In this document: positions 11,424 to 22,407 of the stretch, piece by piece | Layout: the number at the start of each line of letters is the position of its first letter | Numbering within the stretch: the first letter of the stretch is position 1 | Source of the DNA: Paracyclopina nana | Lineage: Eukaryota; Arthropoda; Copepoda; Cyclopoida; Cyclopettidae | Assembly: GCA_019096065.1 (NCBI GenBank) | Contig: JAGUCH010000005.1 | Location: forward strand, 6,262,001-6,326,000 | DNA length: 64,000 nucleotides | Direction of reading: 5' to 3' | Notes under the pieces: generated by a model | What the model saw: the letters and a program-made list of their open reading frames with translations, nothing else | The model's database searches: none | What the model was told of the DNA's origin: nothing | Position numbers and translations under genes: made by a program

Positions 11424-11820
11424 AGGGCGATCCCATATTCGAACTTTTAGTCAAGTTACGTTGCTAAAAGAGCAACCTTACTTGATCAGTTAAGTTCAGC
11501 TTGTTCTAGCCAAGTTCGGTTCGTTTCAGCAATGTTCAGTTGACCGCTGAGCTGACACGCCAACGCGTTGTACATCAGCAGCTGATGAGCAAAGTTAGCT
11601 TTTCTCAATTAAGCGAGCTTCAGTTACCACGCATATGAGAACACTTTTTCTAGCCAAGTTCAGTTTGGCAACTGAACTTAGCTATACAAGCAAGCTAGTG
11701 CTACATAAAATCAAGCTAAGTTATAAGTTCTACCTACATAAATATCTGGGAACGGAACTGAACTAAACTTAACTTTCTACCTAACTTAACTTGACTAACA
11801 GGTCAATACGGGGTCGCCCT
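11424..11820. mobile_element. Foldback element, AGGGCGATCCCATATTCG end type (about 397 bp)
   Basis: AGGGCGATCCCATATTCGAAC on the left is answered by a diverged inverse copy ending GGTCGCCCT at 11820. The interior is a chain of AAGTTCAGTT-like and AACTTAACTT-like blocks in both orientations. Target duplication is not clear. A right-end fragment, GAATATGGGATCGCCCT, lies at about 12682-12698. Confidence 0.6.
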
Positions 11821-12239
11821 TTAGTTTGAGCTAACTTTTGAAAGTAGCACATATTTTTTTGAAAGGATGCCGACGCGATCACCCAATTAATCGGCATCCT
11901 CTTATGGATAGCCAATTGAATGGCGTAGAGAACATTCTAGAAAAGCAAATTGCCAACAATCGGAAAATCGCAAGACTTCTCAGCTGACTGAGCCAGCATG
12001 CAATCACACTGCCTCGATTAAGGAACAGTTAAAAATTCACTTTTAATGCATCAGCCTCGTAAAATATGCAAGGTTATAAAGCGAATACTTAGATCATATT
12101 ACTGCAATGATATGGCGCATCATTTTTTCAATATACACCTTATCAGTGCAGTTTTCGCCATGTCTTGAACATTGAATAAAATATTTGCACTGAATCTGTT
12201 AGTGAACTTTGCTGATCATTCAAATCGTTTTGAAAATAA

Positions 12240-12461
12240 GGCATGGTTCACCTGCTTATAAAATCTGATATTTTGTCAAAATATCGGAGCGAAATACTGA
12301 AAAACTGAGAATTAAGATATTGTTGTTGGATGGCTTTTGGTAACAAAAGACCGAATCCGAAGAAAAAATCTGAAAAATTATTTTGGAAGTACCTCATATT
12401 TGCAAATATCAGCATAACATCGCTCGATATTTTGATCATAATATCGCAGGTGAACCAGGCC
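12240..12461. mobile_element. MITE family B, copy 2 (222 bp, TAA duplication)
   Basis: The ends GGCATGGTTCACCTGC and GCAGGTGAACCAGGCC are flanked by TAA at 12237-12239 and 12462-12464. Length and interior (ATATTTTGTCAAAATATCGG, TTGTTGGATGGCTTTTGGTA) match the copies at 16531 and 17613. PIF/Harbinger-type by target site and by the GGSCCTGTT-like end. Confidence 0.88.
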
Positions 12462-13000
12462 TAAGTCATCAACGGAAAATACGAAGGATTTGTCGGTTGC
12501 AAGGCCATTTTCCGAATTCGATTTTCCGGATTGAGGTCATTTTCCTACTTGGGCCGGGTACAGACGCATGTATGTTTTGCTGAGGAAAATTAACTGGCTT
12601 TTCAACTGGTATACAATTAATATATTAGCCTCTCAAGCAAAATACCAAACTCAAAACTATTGATATTAGGACTATAAATTCGAATATGGGATCGCCCTCT
12701 GACTCTTTTCTCTACCAAAATTGGCCCAGCAGCGCAGCAACCAATAATCCAATCGAATGTTAGACCAATTTTTCACATTATGAGCGATTTGTCGAATAGT
12801 TAAGACTATCAGGAACACACGATTAATAGTAATCTACTGCAATTTAATTGCTCAAAGCGTGCTTTTTGCAGAAAATATTTGAGCTTCGAATAAATGAGTA
12901 AGGATTAGAAGGAGGCCAAATCGGCAAATTGCCAGGAACGGTTACCTTTATTTTGCTTTAAAACAATGAGTTTCGGGTGGCCATTTTGGGCAAAGTAGAA

Positions 13001-13088
13001 GCTAATCATCTTACACGTATACCGAAAGCATCCAGAATTACTTTGATAGTCGGTATACCTTCAGTATACGTAAGAAGATTGATTAAGC
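13001..13088 (+). ncRNA. mir-iab-4: microRNA hairpin mir-iab-4 (antisense strand would give mir-iab-8)
   Basis: The 3' arm at 13051-13074 begins CGGTATACCTTCAGTATACG and, as I recall it, matches Drosophila miR-iab-4-3p at all but the final base. The 5' arm at 13015-13036 begins ACGTATACCGAAAGCATCC, resembling iab-4-5p (ACGTATACTGAATGTATCC). The arms pair through ACGTATAC/GTATACGT and continue outward with CTAATC..ATCTTAC against GTAAGAAGAT..GATTAAG, so a precursor of about 85 nt folds around a short loop. It is on the strand opposite to Abd-B and about 12.5 kb beyond the Abd-B 3' end, as in Drosophila, where iab-4 represses Ubx and the antisense iab-8 product represses Ubx and abd-A. No host transcript structure can be read from sequence alone. 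Confidence 0.95.
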
Positions 13089-14188
13089 TTGATATCTTTT
13101 GGTACTCTTTGGTTGAATTCAACCACTTTTGCGAGATCACAACACAACAGTCACTATCCACTAAGCAAAGTAAGCAAAGCCAGGATTTTTTTCGCAAGCT
13201 TTTCGCAGCCATCCAGCGTCGCGAGTCTCGCACAAGTCCCTCCCACTTTTGCACTTGTTGGCAAAAATATTACTAAATATTCCCATCTCTTAGGGACTTC
13301 ATTGTTATTTAGCATCGTTTCTCGGGAGAAATGCGCTAATAATTGGTGTCTACCTCCTCTTTTAGCTGCTTTTATAAATTACCTACAAATCACGAAAAAA
13401 CGATCTTAATTCCCATTTTTTAATGAAGATTTGCTGAAAATCCATTTTTTCCGATAAACGGCTAAAAGATTTTAAGGCCTTAACATTTTAGGGGCTTACA
13501 TGGAAAAAATTGTAGCTTTCATAGAGAAAAATTGAATTGAAAATGGCCATGAAAGTGCTAGGAAAATTGATCGAGCTTCATTGGATAATTTGTGGCACAA
13601 AAGTAGCTTTCAAAAATTGAGTGAATATAGAAGAAAAATTGGTTTTCTGGTTGACCTTACCTTGGCTAAAAACGCGTTGAAACACTTTGGCAGTCAGAAT
13701 GGATCTGGTTTGCAAAAGCCGAGTTTTTCTGGGAATATTGGGGTGCTGTAAACACTACTGCCGTGTGCAAAACCGTAGCTTAGGCCAAAGTCAGCCGGAC
13801 AAAGTTTTTTTTTGCGAATTTGCAACGCAAAGGTTGAGCTGAAGTTTATTGTTTTATTGAAGCTTTTAAGGAAAGAAGGAATGTCACAGTTTGAGGCAAG
13901 TATGTAGGGCATTTGCTGAAATCCCGTGAATCCTTTCATTACTTATTTTTCTAGCAGTACATTAATGAAAACCTCATTTTTGATCCGAACTTCTGCAAAG
14001 GTTGTTTGGTAGTGAAAACGTACCTGATGAAGAATCATTTATCAGTTTTCCTTTTGGGTAATGCAATTTATGAGCCCTCCTGATTGCTTTTTTGAAGGGA
14101 AGGTATCGAAATAAATGTTTTCACACTAAACAAAATGATTACATCATAAGATATGAGTAACTTTTCATTTTGCTATGGATTTGACTTA
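13089..14188. other. Intergenic DNA next to mir-iab-4, no gene seen
   Basis: No supported coding sequence. It could hold part of the primary iab-4 or iab-8 transcript, but exon limits cannot be read. Confidence 0.45.
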
Positions 14189-14356
14189 GGCTTAGTCTTT
14201 CGCAAGTTTTGCATAGGCACGCTATTTAAATACCTCATAACATAAAACGTATTTAAATAGCAGCTATTTAAATACATTCGGAGGCTATTTAAATACATTT
14301 TATGCTATAAGCTATTTAAATAGCGTGCCTATGCAAAACTTGCGAAAGACTAAGCC
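14189..14356. mobile_element. Palindromic MITE family E, copy 2 (168 bp, TTA duplication)
   Basis: Same GGCTTAGTCTTTCGCAAG ends, same length and same CTATTTAAATAG-rich arms as the copy at 7683-7850, with TTA duplicated at 14186-14188 and 14357-14359. The two copies differ by only a few bases, so both probably moved recently. Confidence 0.9.
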
Positions 14357-15623
14357 TTACTCAAAACGTGGGATTACCAATCATGCTCAATATAGTCGTG
14401 AAATGATTGAACTCATCAAAAGTTGTCACAAGGACGCAAAATCAACTTACGAATTTTTATTTTATTGGCTTTGGTGAGTTCGCCTGATTCTACAAACTGT
14501 GAGCCATGGCCGCGCTGGCTGCGCTTTCGCAAAAAATAGATCGGCCGAATTGGCTGTAGAACTGTTCCATAGTGCTTAAAAATATGATCTACGCAGGGCT
14601 ATCTCTAACGAGCAATCCTGACGGAACTAAGTCATATTTAATCACGAAACTAAATTAAGCTTTTTCGTCCTCACCTAGTTGGCGCTGCAGTTGCGCTAGA
14701 ACATTAAAAAATGCGGGAAATTCAAACTGCAAATCTGGCTTAACTTGTGCGCCGGCGAGTACTCCTTTCACATGCCCACAAGAGCTACCAGACAAATCCA
14801 AAATAAAATTAGCCTATCACAATTACAGGCTTTTTTAAATAGATTTCGGCATTAAATATGATTTCCACAGCCAAAACTATAATGAAAATCCACAGATCTA
14901 CCTAAAATTTCGTCTTGAACCTTACCACAGCGTAGTCACTCGATTAGTAACGGTACAGCTGCCGTAAGAGCTCACCTTATTAGTATAGATCATCTTGGAT
15001 CTACGGAGAAGTTGCAACCCATCAGTGACTTCTTGAGCACTTTGCTCAGCTTGGAACATCAGAGCTCAGTTCAGTTCTCAGATACAGCACGTCCTTCCAA
15101 AAAACAAAGTAAAAACCGCTCGTGTGCTATGGGCTTCATGCATAGATGGAGCACCATGTCGAGCTGAGTCAGCCAATAATTTTGGGTACATGACAACTAC
15201 ATACGCTACTTTATTATCTTGCTATGTATTATTGTATTTTGGTATGTAATCATATTACAGCTGATATTTTGGCAAAATATTGGAGGGAAATACAGAGAAA
15301 CTGAGAATTTGGCACCAAAAGAACGAATCCAAAGAAAAAAATCTAAAAAATGATTTTGTTAACACTTGACAAATCTCATATTGCCGGAAAAAGCTAAGCT
15401 TTGTTAAAAAAGTTAAGCATACAAAAGTCAGCGCTATCCCTGTTCCATCTCGAATTCTTAGGTTTTTCAAGCTAAGGATTTCAAGTCTGGGCAACTCAAG
15501 TCTTCCAAAATTAGGCTTCTCTAATCTAAGCTTCCCAATGGCTTCCCAATTCAAGGGATTTAGAAGTCCAAATTGTTAACTGGCTTCCTAAGTCCAAATT
15601 CAAGTCCTAAGTCGTAAATATCA
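14357..15623. other. Intergenic DNA with transposon fragments, no gene seen
   Basis: Fragments of MITE families are visible, for example a CTCATATTGCCGGAAAAAGC piece near 15374 (compare 19183-19390) and an ATTTTGGCAAAATATTGGAG piece near 15266 from family B. No coding sequence is supported. Confidence 0.5.
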
Positions 15624-15770
15624 CCCCACAAAACAAATCAGGGCTTTTTGGGAGCTTTTCGATGTAGGGGGCGTTAACTGAAAAGGAAGCTTACTCATAG
15701 TCGCTCCTTTTTGTAGCAACGCACCACCAGACTGGAAAGATCTCAAAAAGCCATGATTTGTTTTGTGGGG
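15624..15770. mobile_element. MITE with CCCCACAAAACAAATCA ends (147 bp)
   Basis: CCCCACAAAACAAATCA followed by GGGCTTTTTG on the left is mirrored by CAAAAAGCC and TGATTTGTTTTGTGGGG on the right. The interior is not strongly palindromic. Flanks are ATCA and CATG, so a 2-bp CA duplication is possible. There is no second copy in the window. Confidence 0.65.
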
Positions 15771-15850
15771 CATGTATGGGCTACTCATATTACTGTCCAA
15801 TTCCTGTACTTGGATAGACAGACAGACAGAACGCACTGTACCTGCATCGA

Positions 15851-16170
15851 AAAACGGATCGTCCTTGGATCGACTGTTGAAACAAACAGTCCCTGGATAG
15901 ACTAGAACTAACCTGGTACTTTACAAGCCAAACTTACCTTGCAAGAGCTGCCAAGCAAAAAGAACTGAACTATTAAACTTATCTAGATAGTACTAAATAG
16001 TATAAAGTACATAATGTGCGGGTGAACTAGACAGCTAGAAAGACATTATGTCGATCTAAGGATGATTCGTTCTGTCGATCCAAGGACTGTGCGTTCTTAG
16101 AGTTAGTCCAAGGACAGTCTGTCTTGTCTTTCCAGGTAATGTGTGCTCAAAGTCGATCCAAGGACGATTC
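15851..16170. mobile_element. Foldback element with GATCCAAGGAC repeats (about 320 bp)
   Basis: CGGATCGTCCTTGGATCGACT near 15855 is answered by AGTCGATCCAAGGACGATTCG near 16150. Further inverse pairs (ACAGTCCCTGGATAGACTAG against TAGTCCAAGGACAGTCTGT) lie inside. The exact ends and target duplication are uncertain. Confidence 0.5.
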
Positions 16171-16265
16171 GCCTTGGTTTCGGTTTGACGTTGTCTATTC
16201 ACAACCTAATCAGTACTTAAGAACTGATAATGCAATGGTCATGACCACTGCTTGGTTAATATAAT

Positions 16266-16410
16266 GGCTTAGTCTCTTCTGGAGATTTCATAGTGACCAA
16301 GCCACGGTCATTACCGATTCTTATGTAGTTCCATCGCAACCTACTCAGTACATAAGAAACGATAATGACCGTGGCTTGGTCACTATGAAATCTCCAGAAG
16401 AGACTAAGCC
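16266..16410. mobile_element. Palindromic MITE, GGCTTAGTCTCTTCTGG end type (145 bp, AAT duplication)
   Basis: GGCTTAGTCTCTTCTGGAG at the left is exactly reversed at the right, and the arms pair through CATAGTGACCAAGCCACGGTC to a central loop. AAT is duplicated at 16263-16265 and 16411-16413. It shares the GGCTTAGTCT terminus with family E but has an unrelated interior. A decayed relative, with CTAATCAGTACTTAAGAAC, lies just to its left. Confidence 0.88.
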
Positions 16411-16530
16411 AATAAGATCTTTTAATCAAAGATTTGGTGTATTTTCATGGCGATCATGTCTCAATCTATGCAATCTATGAAATGTCCAGAAGGCCCAGGA
16501 ATCCATTTTGAGGGAAATAAAGCAATTTTA

Positions 16531-16752
16531 GGCATGGTTCACCTGCTCATAATATCAGATATTTTGACAAAATATCGGAGCGAAATACTGAGAAACTGAG
16601 AAATTAGATATTGTTGTTGGATGGCTTTTGGTACCTAAAGACCGAATCTGAAGAAAAAATCTAAAAAATGTTATTGGAAGTACCTCATATTTTCAACTAT
16701 CATCATAATATCGCTTGATATTTTGATCATAATATCGCAAGTGAACCAGGCC
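16531..16752. mobile_element. MITE family B, copy 3 (222 bp)
   Basis: GGCATGGTTCACCTGC and GCAAGTGAACCAGGCC ends enclose the usual family B interior. The flanks are TTA on the left and TAA on the right, so the duplication is mutated or the target was TWA. A partial relative with a right end at TCAGGTGAACAGGTCC follows at about 16756-16961. Confidence 0.85.
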
Positions 16753-16980
16753 TAATATTGAGTGACTGAGAATTTTGATTTTGCTGTACTTCAAGGCCGA
16801 TTTCGAAAGGCCAGTTAGCATGGTCCGGGCTATTATTTTGTTGTTGGAACCGGGCTGAAGTCGGAAATCGGAAAAATGATTTTGTAAGTGACTGATATTT
16901 GCAAATATCAGCAAAATATCGCGCGTTATTTTTAATATGATATAATCAGGTGAACAGGTCCTATTTGCGCTTGGTATATC

Positions 16981-17609
16981 ATTTATGTCCTGTTCATGCT
17001 CGCCCCAAACTCCTTTGGAAAATGCACGAAAAACACCTCAAGGAAAGGAGAAAAATTGATACTAAGAAATCAGATCAACTTTAATGCCTTGTTCATGTAT
17101 TAAGAATGCCTTAAGGTATGGGAAAAAGTGTCTTAAGAATATGTTGCTGACTGCCACTCTACGAGTTCAGCTTGGGGCCGAGCAGTATTTTTAATGGCAA
17201 TTTTTGCTATTTTGTCTCATGGTTTTCAGCATATTTCAAAACAAACCATCTTTCTTCACGTTTCTTTGATATAAGATGAAATGTAACTATTGATTTTGCT
17301 CAAAAGGACCAAAATGTAGAGCACTTAATAGCCAAAATTAGATTTGTTTACTTTCATGTTGGCTTAAAGTAAATCTGATTTTTTTACTATTTGTCATAAG
17401 ACACTTTTTTTCCTTTCCTTGAGGTGGTTTTCGTACATTTTCCTAAGGAGTTTGGGGCGTATATGAACAGGACATAAGCCAACTTGAAAGTAAACAAATC
17501 TAATTTTGGCTATTAAGTGCTCCATATTTTTGTCCTTTTGAGCAAAATCAATAGTTAAATTTAATCTAAGTGTTCTCTCAATTTGTTGCTTATTAATTCT
17601 TAGCGGCAG
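16981..17609. mobile_element. MITE family D, copy 5, split by copy D1
   Basis: The left part (about 16981-17085) starts TGTCCTGTTCATGCTCG and stops at CAACTTTAA. The right part resumes at 17475 with TAAGCCAACTTGAAAG and runs to about 17609. In the uninterrupted copies at 21131 and 23823 the same place reads GACTTTAAGCCAACTT, so this copy was an intact family D element before D1 inserted at its TAA. Confidence 0.8.
17086..17474. mobile_element. MITE family D, copy 1 (389 bp), inserted inside another family D copy
   Basis: TAA (17083-17085) precedes TGCCTTGTTCATGTA, and the right end TATATGAACAGGACA is followed by TAA (17475-17477). The interior contains CCAAAATTAGATTTGTTTAC and GACTGCCACTCTACGAG, shared with the other family D copies. 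The insertion site is itself inside a family D copy, and the empty site is preserved in the paralogues, which independently confirms TAA as the duplicated target. Confidence 0.9.
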
Positions 17610-17612
17610 TAA

Positions 17613-17834
17613 GGGCCTGTTCACCTGCTTATTATAGCCGTTATTTTGGCAAAATATTGAAGAGAAATACTGAGAAACTGAGAATTTTATTATTGCTGTA
17701 GGATGACTTTTGGTACCAGTATTTCGATTCCGAAGTCAAAATCTGAAAAATGATTTTACAAATGCCGGATATTTGCAAATATCAGCATAATATCGCACGT
17801 TATTTTGCTGATAATATTGCAGGTGAACAGGGCC
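17613..17834. mobile_element. MITE family B, copy 4 (222 bp, TAA duplication)
   Basis: GGGCCTGTTCACCTGC and GCAGGTGAACAGGGCC are perfect inverse ends. TAA is duplicated at 17610-17612 and 17835-17837. Same length as copies 2 and 3. Confidence 0.9.
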
Positions 17835-17843
17835 TAAGTCTAA

Positions 17844-18279
17844 TATCCCGTTCATGTGCCCCCAAATTCCTTACGATAATGCAAGTCGAACGCCTTAAGG
17901 AAAGGAGAAAAATTGTCTTATGACAAACGCAAAAGTAAGCTTCTGCTGATGCTAATACTTAGAAAAAAAACGGGTCAATTTTAAGACTATTGAAAAGTAA
18001 ACACTCAAAGTTTATTTCAATTTCAGAGCCAAACTGGTTACTTTTGAATCAATATGTTTCTCACAAATTCACATGAACCAACTCAAAAATTGCAGAGTTA
18101 TTACATTTAAGAAACAGGTGAAATAATCAATGTTTATCGGTGTATTGTCCTAAATTTGTTAACTAGATTCCTGGTTCAACTAGTTGAGAAGCCCTTCTTA
18201 AGTGGTTTGATAGCAAAACTCCGTTGCCTTATGACAATTTTTTACTTTTCGAAAAGCAACTTTGCACATGAACGGGATC
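17844..18279. mobile_element. MITE family D, copy 4 (436 bp, TAA duplication)
   Basis: TAA (17841-17843) then TATCCCGTTCATGTGC; the right end GCACATGAACGGGATC is followed by TAA (18280-18282). The AAGGAAAGGAGAAAAATTGT block typical of family D follows the left end. The interior is more diverged than in copies D1 to D3. Confidence 0.75.
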
Positions 18280-18911
18280 TAAGCAGCTTACGGGAAATCT
18301 TCAACTCAGTAAGCCAAGCTGTTCACTTTACCACATACTATTTCGCCAGACCGAAAGCACATTTGGCCAAATTTCTCCTTAATTCCGCAGAAATTCACGA
18401 GTTTTTGAATAGGGGTTGTTCACTTTTGAGCTTCTCGGTGGATGATTATCGATCTTGTTGAGTCTGTCAGAAATTGAGGGGTATCGTTGGTCCCCTTTCC
18501 TGAGTTATGGCAGCCATTATAAGTCAGCTGTCCCGGGTGCGTCCAATGAGCGCGCCCCATAAATTACTGAGAGTCCAAACTGTCGGAATCCCAGCGCGCT
18601 CATTGGCCCAACGTTTCCCGGGCAAAAACTGAGAAGAGAGCAAAAGCAACAACAACTCGAACTGCTGCGCCGAATTCGCGAATTTCAGAATTTGCCGGTC
18701 AAGGTCTCATTATATGGTGATTATTTTAGTGTGCAAAAACATTTATGACGCGCCAATTTGCAGAATTTGTACGGATTTTTGCAACGAATTCGGCTCAACT
18801 TTCTTGGAAGGATGAGACTGAGTATGAGTCTATTTTGCCTGCATGAAATTGACTTTTAAAATCTTTGAAAAAACTGAGCTAAAATTGTTCATAGCAATTG
18901 CAAAACTTATA

Positions 18912-19069
18912 GGGCGTTCTCATATTGGACTTTAGCTTACCAAAACCTGAATTTGGTTAACCAAAAACTGGTTTTAGTAAAGCTCTATGTAGTGGCTACC
19001 TACCGAAAACTGGTTTTTGGTTAACCAAAATCAAGTTTTGGTAAGCTAAAGTCCAATATGAGAACGCCC
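18912..19069. mobile_element. Palindromic MITE family G, copy 1 (158 bp, TA duplication)
   Basis: GGGCGTTCTCATATTGGACT at the left is exactly reversed at the right, and the arms continue with TAGCTTACCAAAACCTG and TGGTTAACCAAAAACTGG. TA flanks it on both sides, which suggests a Tc1/mariner-like target. A 158-bp copy is at 29331-29488. Confidence 0.88.
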
Positions 19070-19182
19070 TATTGTCTGTGTGGCCTTCGATTCGCAAGCA
19101 AGAAAGGTTCTTTTGTAATTTGCATAGAAGAGCATTGAGAAACTATTTTCTCGATTCCTTGCAACTGCTTTTCGATAAAAAA

Positions 19183-19390
19183 GGCCGTTCTCATATTGCC
19201 GGAAAAAGCTAAGCTAAGGTAGAAATAGCTGAGCTTAGGTAAAAGTAGCTAAGCTAAGGTAAAAATTATGCAACGAAAACAGTTATTTTGCTCAACATTC
19301 ACAAAAAGCAGCTGCTTTGCTTGAAATGTTGAGCGATTGCATAGCTATTTTTATCTTTGCTTAGCTTTTTCCGGCAATATGAGAACGGCC
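19183..19390. mobile_element. Palindromic MITE family F (208 bp)
   Basis: GGCCGTTCTCATATTGCCGG and its reverse complement form the ends. The first 16 bases resemble family G (GGGCGTTCTCATATTG), so the two may use the same transposase. Inner arms contain AAAAAGCTAAGCTAAGG and CTTAGCTTTTTCC. Flanking bases (AA and TA) give no clear duplication. Confidence 0.75.
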
Positions 19391-21130
19391 TAATGACCTG
19401 TTATAGATAGGTCTTTTCAATTGAATAGTTATTAAAAAAAACAGATGATCTAGCTTTTACTTCTGAATTTTACCAAGAATTCAAGGTACAAAGCAGTATT
19501 CTTTTGATTTATTCAATTTTCACATTTGCCCTTTTCGTCGAGAAAAAGTTTTCTTAGAAGTTACACCACCACCAAAATATTTTTAAGGCAAAAGTCAATT
19601 GATTTTACTTTTTTGTTCATTCTAGGCCTGATCTTATCCAAGCGCAACCAATTAAGATAAATGTAGAAAGCTTTGCAAAGCTAAAAAGCAAATAAATCGC
19701 GGCTCACTTTGACATCTTAAATTCGGAATGCAAAACCATTAAACACTCGCAGCATAAATCTTGCTGGATAGTACATTTCCCCAACAACAAAGTTGATGCC
19801 CAAATCTCAGTATATCTAAAGTTACCCACCAAAAATATCCCAACAGGGGGGATATTCGTGGATGGGTAGGCATATAAAAAAAAGTTCTTCTTTGGATGTT
19901 CTTCTAGATAATTCTATAGTATTCCTTCTTTTGCAAATTCTGAACAAATCATAAATCTTGTGCAAAAACTTTTTGCCTTTCAAATCCTTTTTTCCTAGCC
20001 TCTTTTAAGTGCTGAAAACTTGGAAGTTTTGCCAAGTTTCACTTTGTGAAGGAATTCACAAAGAAGTGGACCCAAGCTCCGAGATTTGGAGTAAACAATG
20101 CAAAATGTGCTAGCCGAGACTTTTTATTGGGAATTTCAGAAGTGCACCAGGAGACAAAAAGTTTATCTGAGCTTTTGGCATGTGTGTCCATTCTAGTAAA
20201 ACTGGCCCGAGATTGACGTAGATAGCTTTGAATCTTGACTTGCCAAATGGCCTTTAGGCCAATCACAGGCGTGTGGGTTTTATTTCAGAATCTAACTTGC
20301 ATCATTGGATGCTTTGCCTGATTCTGCCAAAGAACGTGTGCAGTGTGCTTCACTTTACTTAAATATACTACTTTTATCTAAATTTTTTAGGCCTGAGCTA
20401 ACTTTTGTCATGGCTCATTTTTGCTGCTCCGAATGGTGTGCTTAACATGGCCTGTAATGGCTACTAAAAGTTCATGTCAATCAATTTACAGCGTTACAAA
20501 CTCGTCATAAAAGCAGCCAGCTTTAGTAGCTGGATGAGCCATCATTAGGCATCATAAATCAGGTGTGGGTGCTTGTCTATCAAATATCACGTCATAAAAT
20601 AAACCTCAAACGACCTGGAACGAACAGCTGGTTTTTCCTAACTCACACCTTACTCCGTTGCAAGCCACAGTGCTTTTTTTTATCTGTACACAGAGAAAAC
20701 AGCTGATGAAAATGGTAAATAGAGTAGATGCAATTGGATTGTTTTAGTTTCATTGGGGTTATGATAATTACTCATCGCAGCTTGCCCATCACAGAAATTG
20801 ACAATGCTATTATAAAATCAACAGAAGAGAATGAGTAGATACCAGCAAATCACCTGAAATCGTCTTTATTTTTCTCTTTATGGAGTGCATCCTGACAAAA
20901 CCATAACCCTTGGTAATATTCATCTAGGAGGCCCCCATATTTGGGCATTCTCATATCGCAGTTTGGTCTAACCAAAACTGATTTTAGTTAAGCCAAACTG
21001 ATTTAGGTTAAAGTAAACACTTCAAGAATGCTGACTTTTGTCCGGACATCGCAGCCACGTCAAAGAACATAACAACCGCAACCATGTCATGATCAAAGAC
21101 AAAGAAGATAATGAGCCATGTACATGAAGA
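19391..21130. other. Intergenic DNA, no gene seen
   Basis: No coding sequence supported. A partial GGGCATTCTCATATCGCAG end at about 20943 resembles family G, and a right-end fragment of the GGCTCATTATC palindrome ends near 21118. Confidence 0.5.
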
Positions 21131-21538
21131 GTCCTGTTCATGTACGCTCCAAACTCCTTAGGAAAATACACGAAAAACACCTCAAGGAAAGGAGAAAAAT
21201 TGTCTTATGACAAGCGCCAGCTGATACTAAAAAAATCAGATGGACTTTAAGCCAACTTAAAAGTAAACAAATCTAATTTTGGCTATTAAGTGCTACACAT
21301 TTAAGTCCTTTAGAGCAAAATCAATGCTTGAATTTCATCTTTTATCAAAGAAACGTGATGAAAGATAGTTTGTTTTCAAATATGCTGAAAAGCATGAGAC
21401 AAAATAGCAAAAATTGCCATTAAAAACGCTGCTCGGCCCCAAGCTGAACTCGTTGAGTGGCAGTCAGCAACAGATTCACTTTTCCTTATGACAATTTTTT
21501 CCATACCTAAATGGCATTCTTTATACATGAACAGGGCA
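21131..21538. mobile_element. MITE family D, copy 2 (about 408 bp)
   Basis: The left end GTCCTGTTCATGTACGC and right end TACATGAACAGGGCA surround the full family D interior, including an uninterrupted GACTTTAAGCCAACTT that serves as the empty site for the D1 insertion at 17086. The left flank is disturbed by the neighbouring palindrome fragment. Confidence 0.82.
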
Positions 21539-21584
21539 TTAGTCCGGACAAATACAACGCTCGTTTTTTATCCGCACTCACTAG

Positions 21585-21942
21585 CAGGCGGTAAGCAAAG
21601 CAAGGCACTTTGGAAGCTTATAACTCAGTAAGTATTGAGCCGATTGGAACCAAATTTGGAGGGATTCATAAGAGCGTATTGAAGATTCTTCATGCCAATT
21701 TTCATCCGGATCGGAGGACTCTAAGGAGGTGGCTGATTTTTCTCCTTTGCTTAACTGATTTGCCTCACTTTCAGTAAGGCAGCCATAGCGTCCTCCAATC
21801 CGGATGAAAATTAGCATGAAGATTCTTCAATAAGTCCTTATGAATTCCTCCAAATTTGGTTCCAGTCGGACGTGTAGATGCTGAGATATTAAGCGCGCAA
21901 AGTGCCTTGCTTACCTTACAGAAATGTTTATGAGAACAAGCT
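21585..21942. mobile_element. Foldback MITE family A, copy 2, left end truncated
   Basis: From GGCGGTAAGCAAAGCAAGGC to TTTATGAGAACAAGCT it follows the copy at 2456-2839 closely. The first 30 or so bases of the left terminal repeat are missing. Confidence 0.8.
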
Positions 21943-22194
21943 ACTAGTTCGTGCTTATGAAGTGGCACTCTTGTTTTTCCATTTTAAAATCCGAGTTCAG
22001 CTTTTAAATGACCCAATTTTACGTGCCCCAGCTAAAAAACGTACAATTTTATATTCTGTAATACGATTTTTGAGTGTTTCAATGAAGTTACCGGGCTGCC
22101 CCGTGCCCTATAAAATGCTGCTCGGTTTTTAGTTGCTAAATAATAAATAAATAATAAATTAATAAAATAGACTTTAAATTACCATTTCTCTAAG

Positions 22195-22262
22195 GTGCTC
22201 CTATGGCGCAATGGCTAGAGCTCTTGATTCAGCCATCTGAGGTTCAAATCCCAGTCATTCCT
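22195..22262 (+). pseudogene. tRNA-like relic 1
   Basis: An A-box-like TGGCGCAATGGCTAGAGC and a B-box-like GGTTCAAATCC are in order, followed by a T-run (CTTTTTCTG). The anticodon arm is too short and the acceptor stem does not close, so no standard cloverleaf forms. Confidence 0.5.
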
Positions 22263-22332
22263 TAACTTTTTCTGATTTCTTTATCAGGCTTAAATTATGT
22301 TAAAGTCCTGTAATAGCAGCCAAATATCATGA

Positions 22333-22407
22333 AGTTTCCATAGCTCAATGGTTAGATCATTGGAATGCTAATGAAACTGTCTGAAGTTCCAATCTTGGTA
22401 GATCCTC
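22333..22407 (+). pseudogene. tRNA-like relic 2 (Ile-like)
   Basis: TAGCTCAATGGTTAGATC followed by TGCTAATGAAAC resembles the D arm and anticodon region of tRNA-Ile(AAT). The T arm (AGTTCCAATCTTGG) and acceptor stem are degraded. CTCTCTTTTTTC follows as a possible Pol III terminator. Confidence 0.45.

Noticed and set aside
1..13000. abd-A homeobox or other Hox exons on the left
   Set aside because: Searched by eye for homeodomain helix-3 sequence on both strands and found none; abd-A must lie outside the window.
18156..18461. A 101-codon plus-strand frame
   Set aside because: Overlaps the right end of a family D MITE and has no coding signature.
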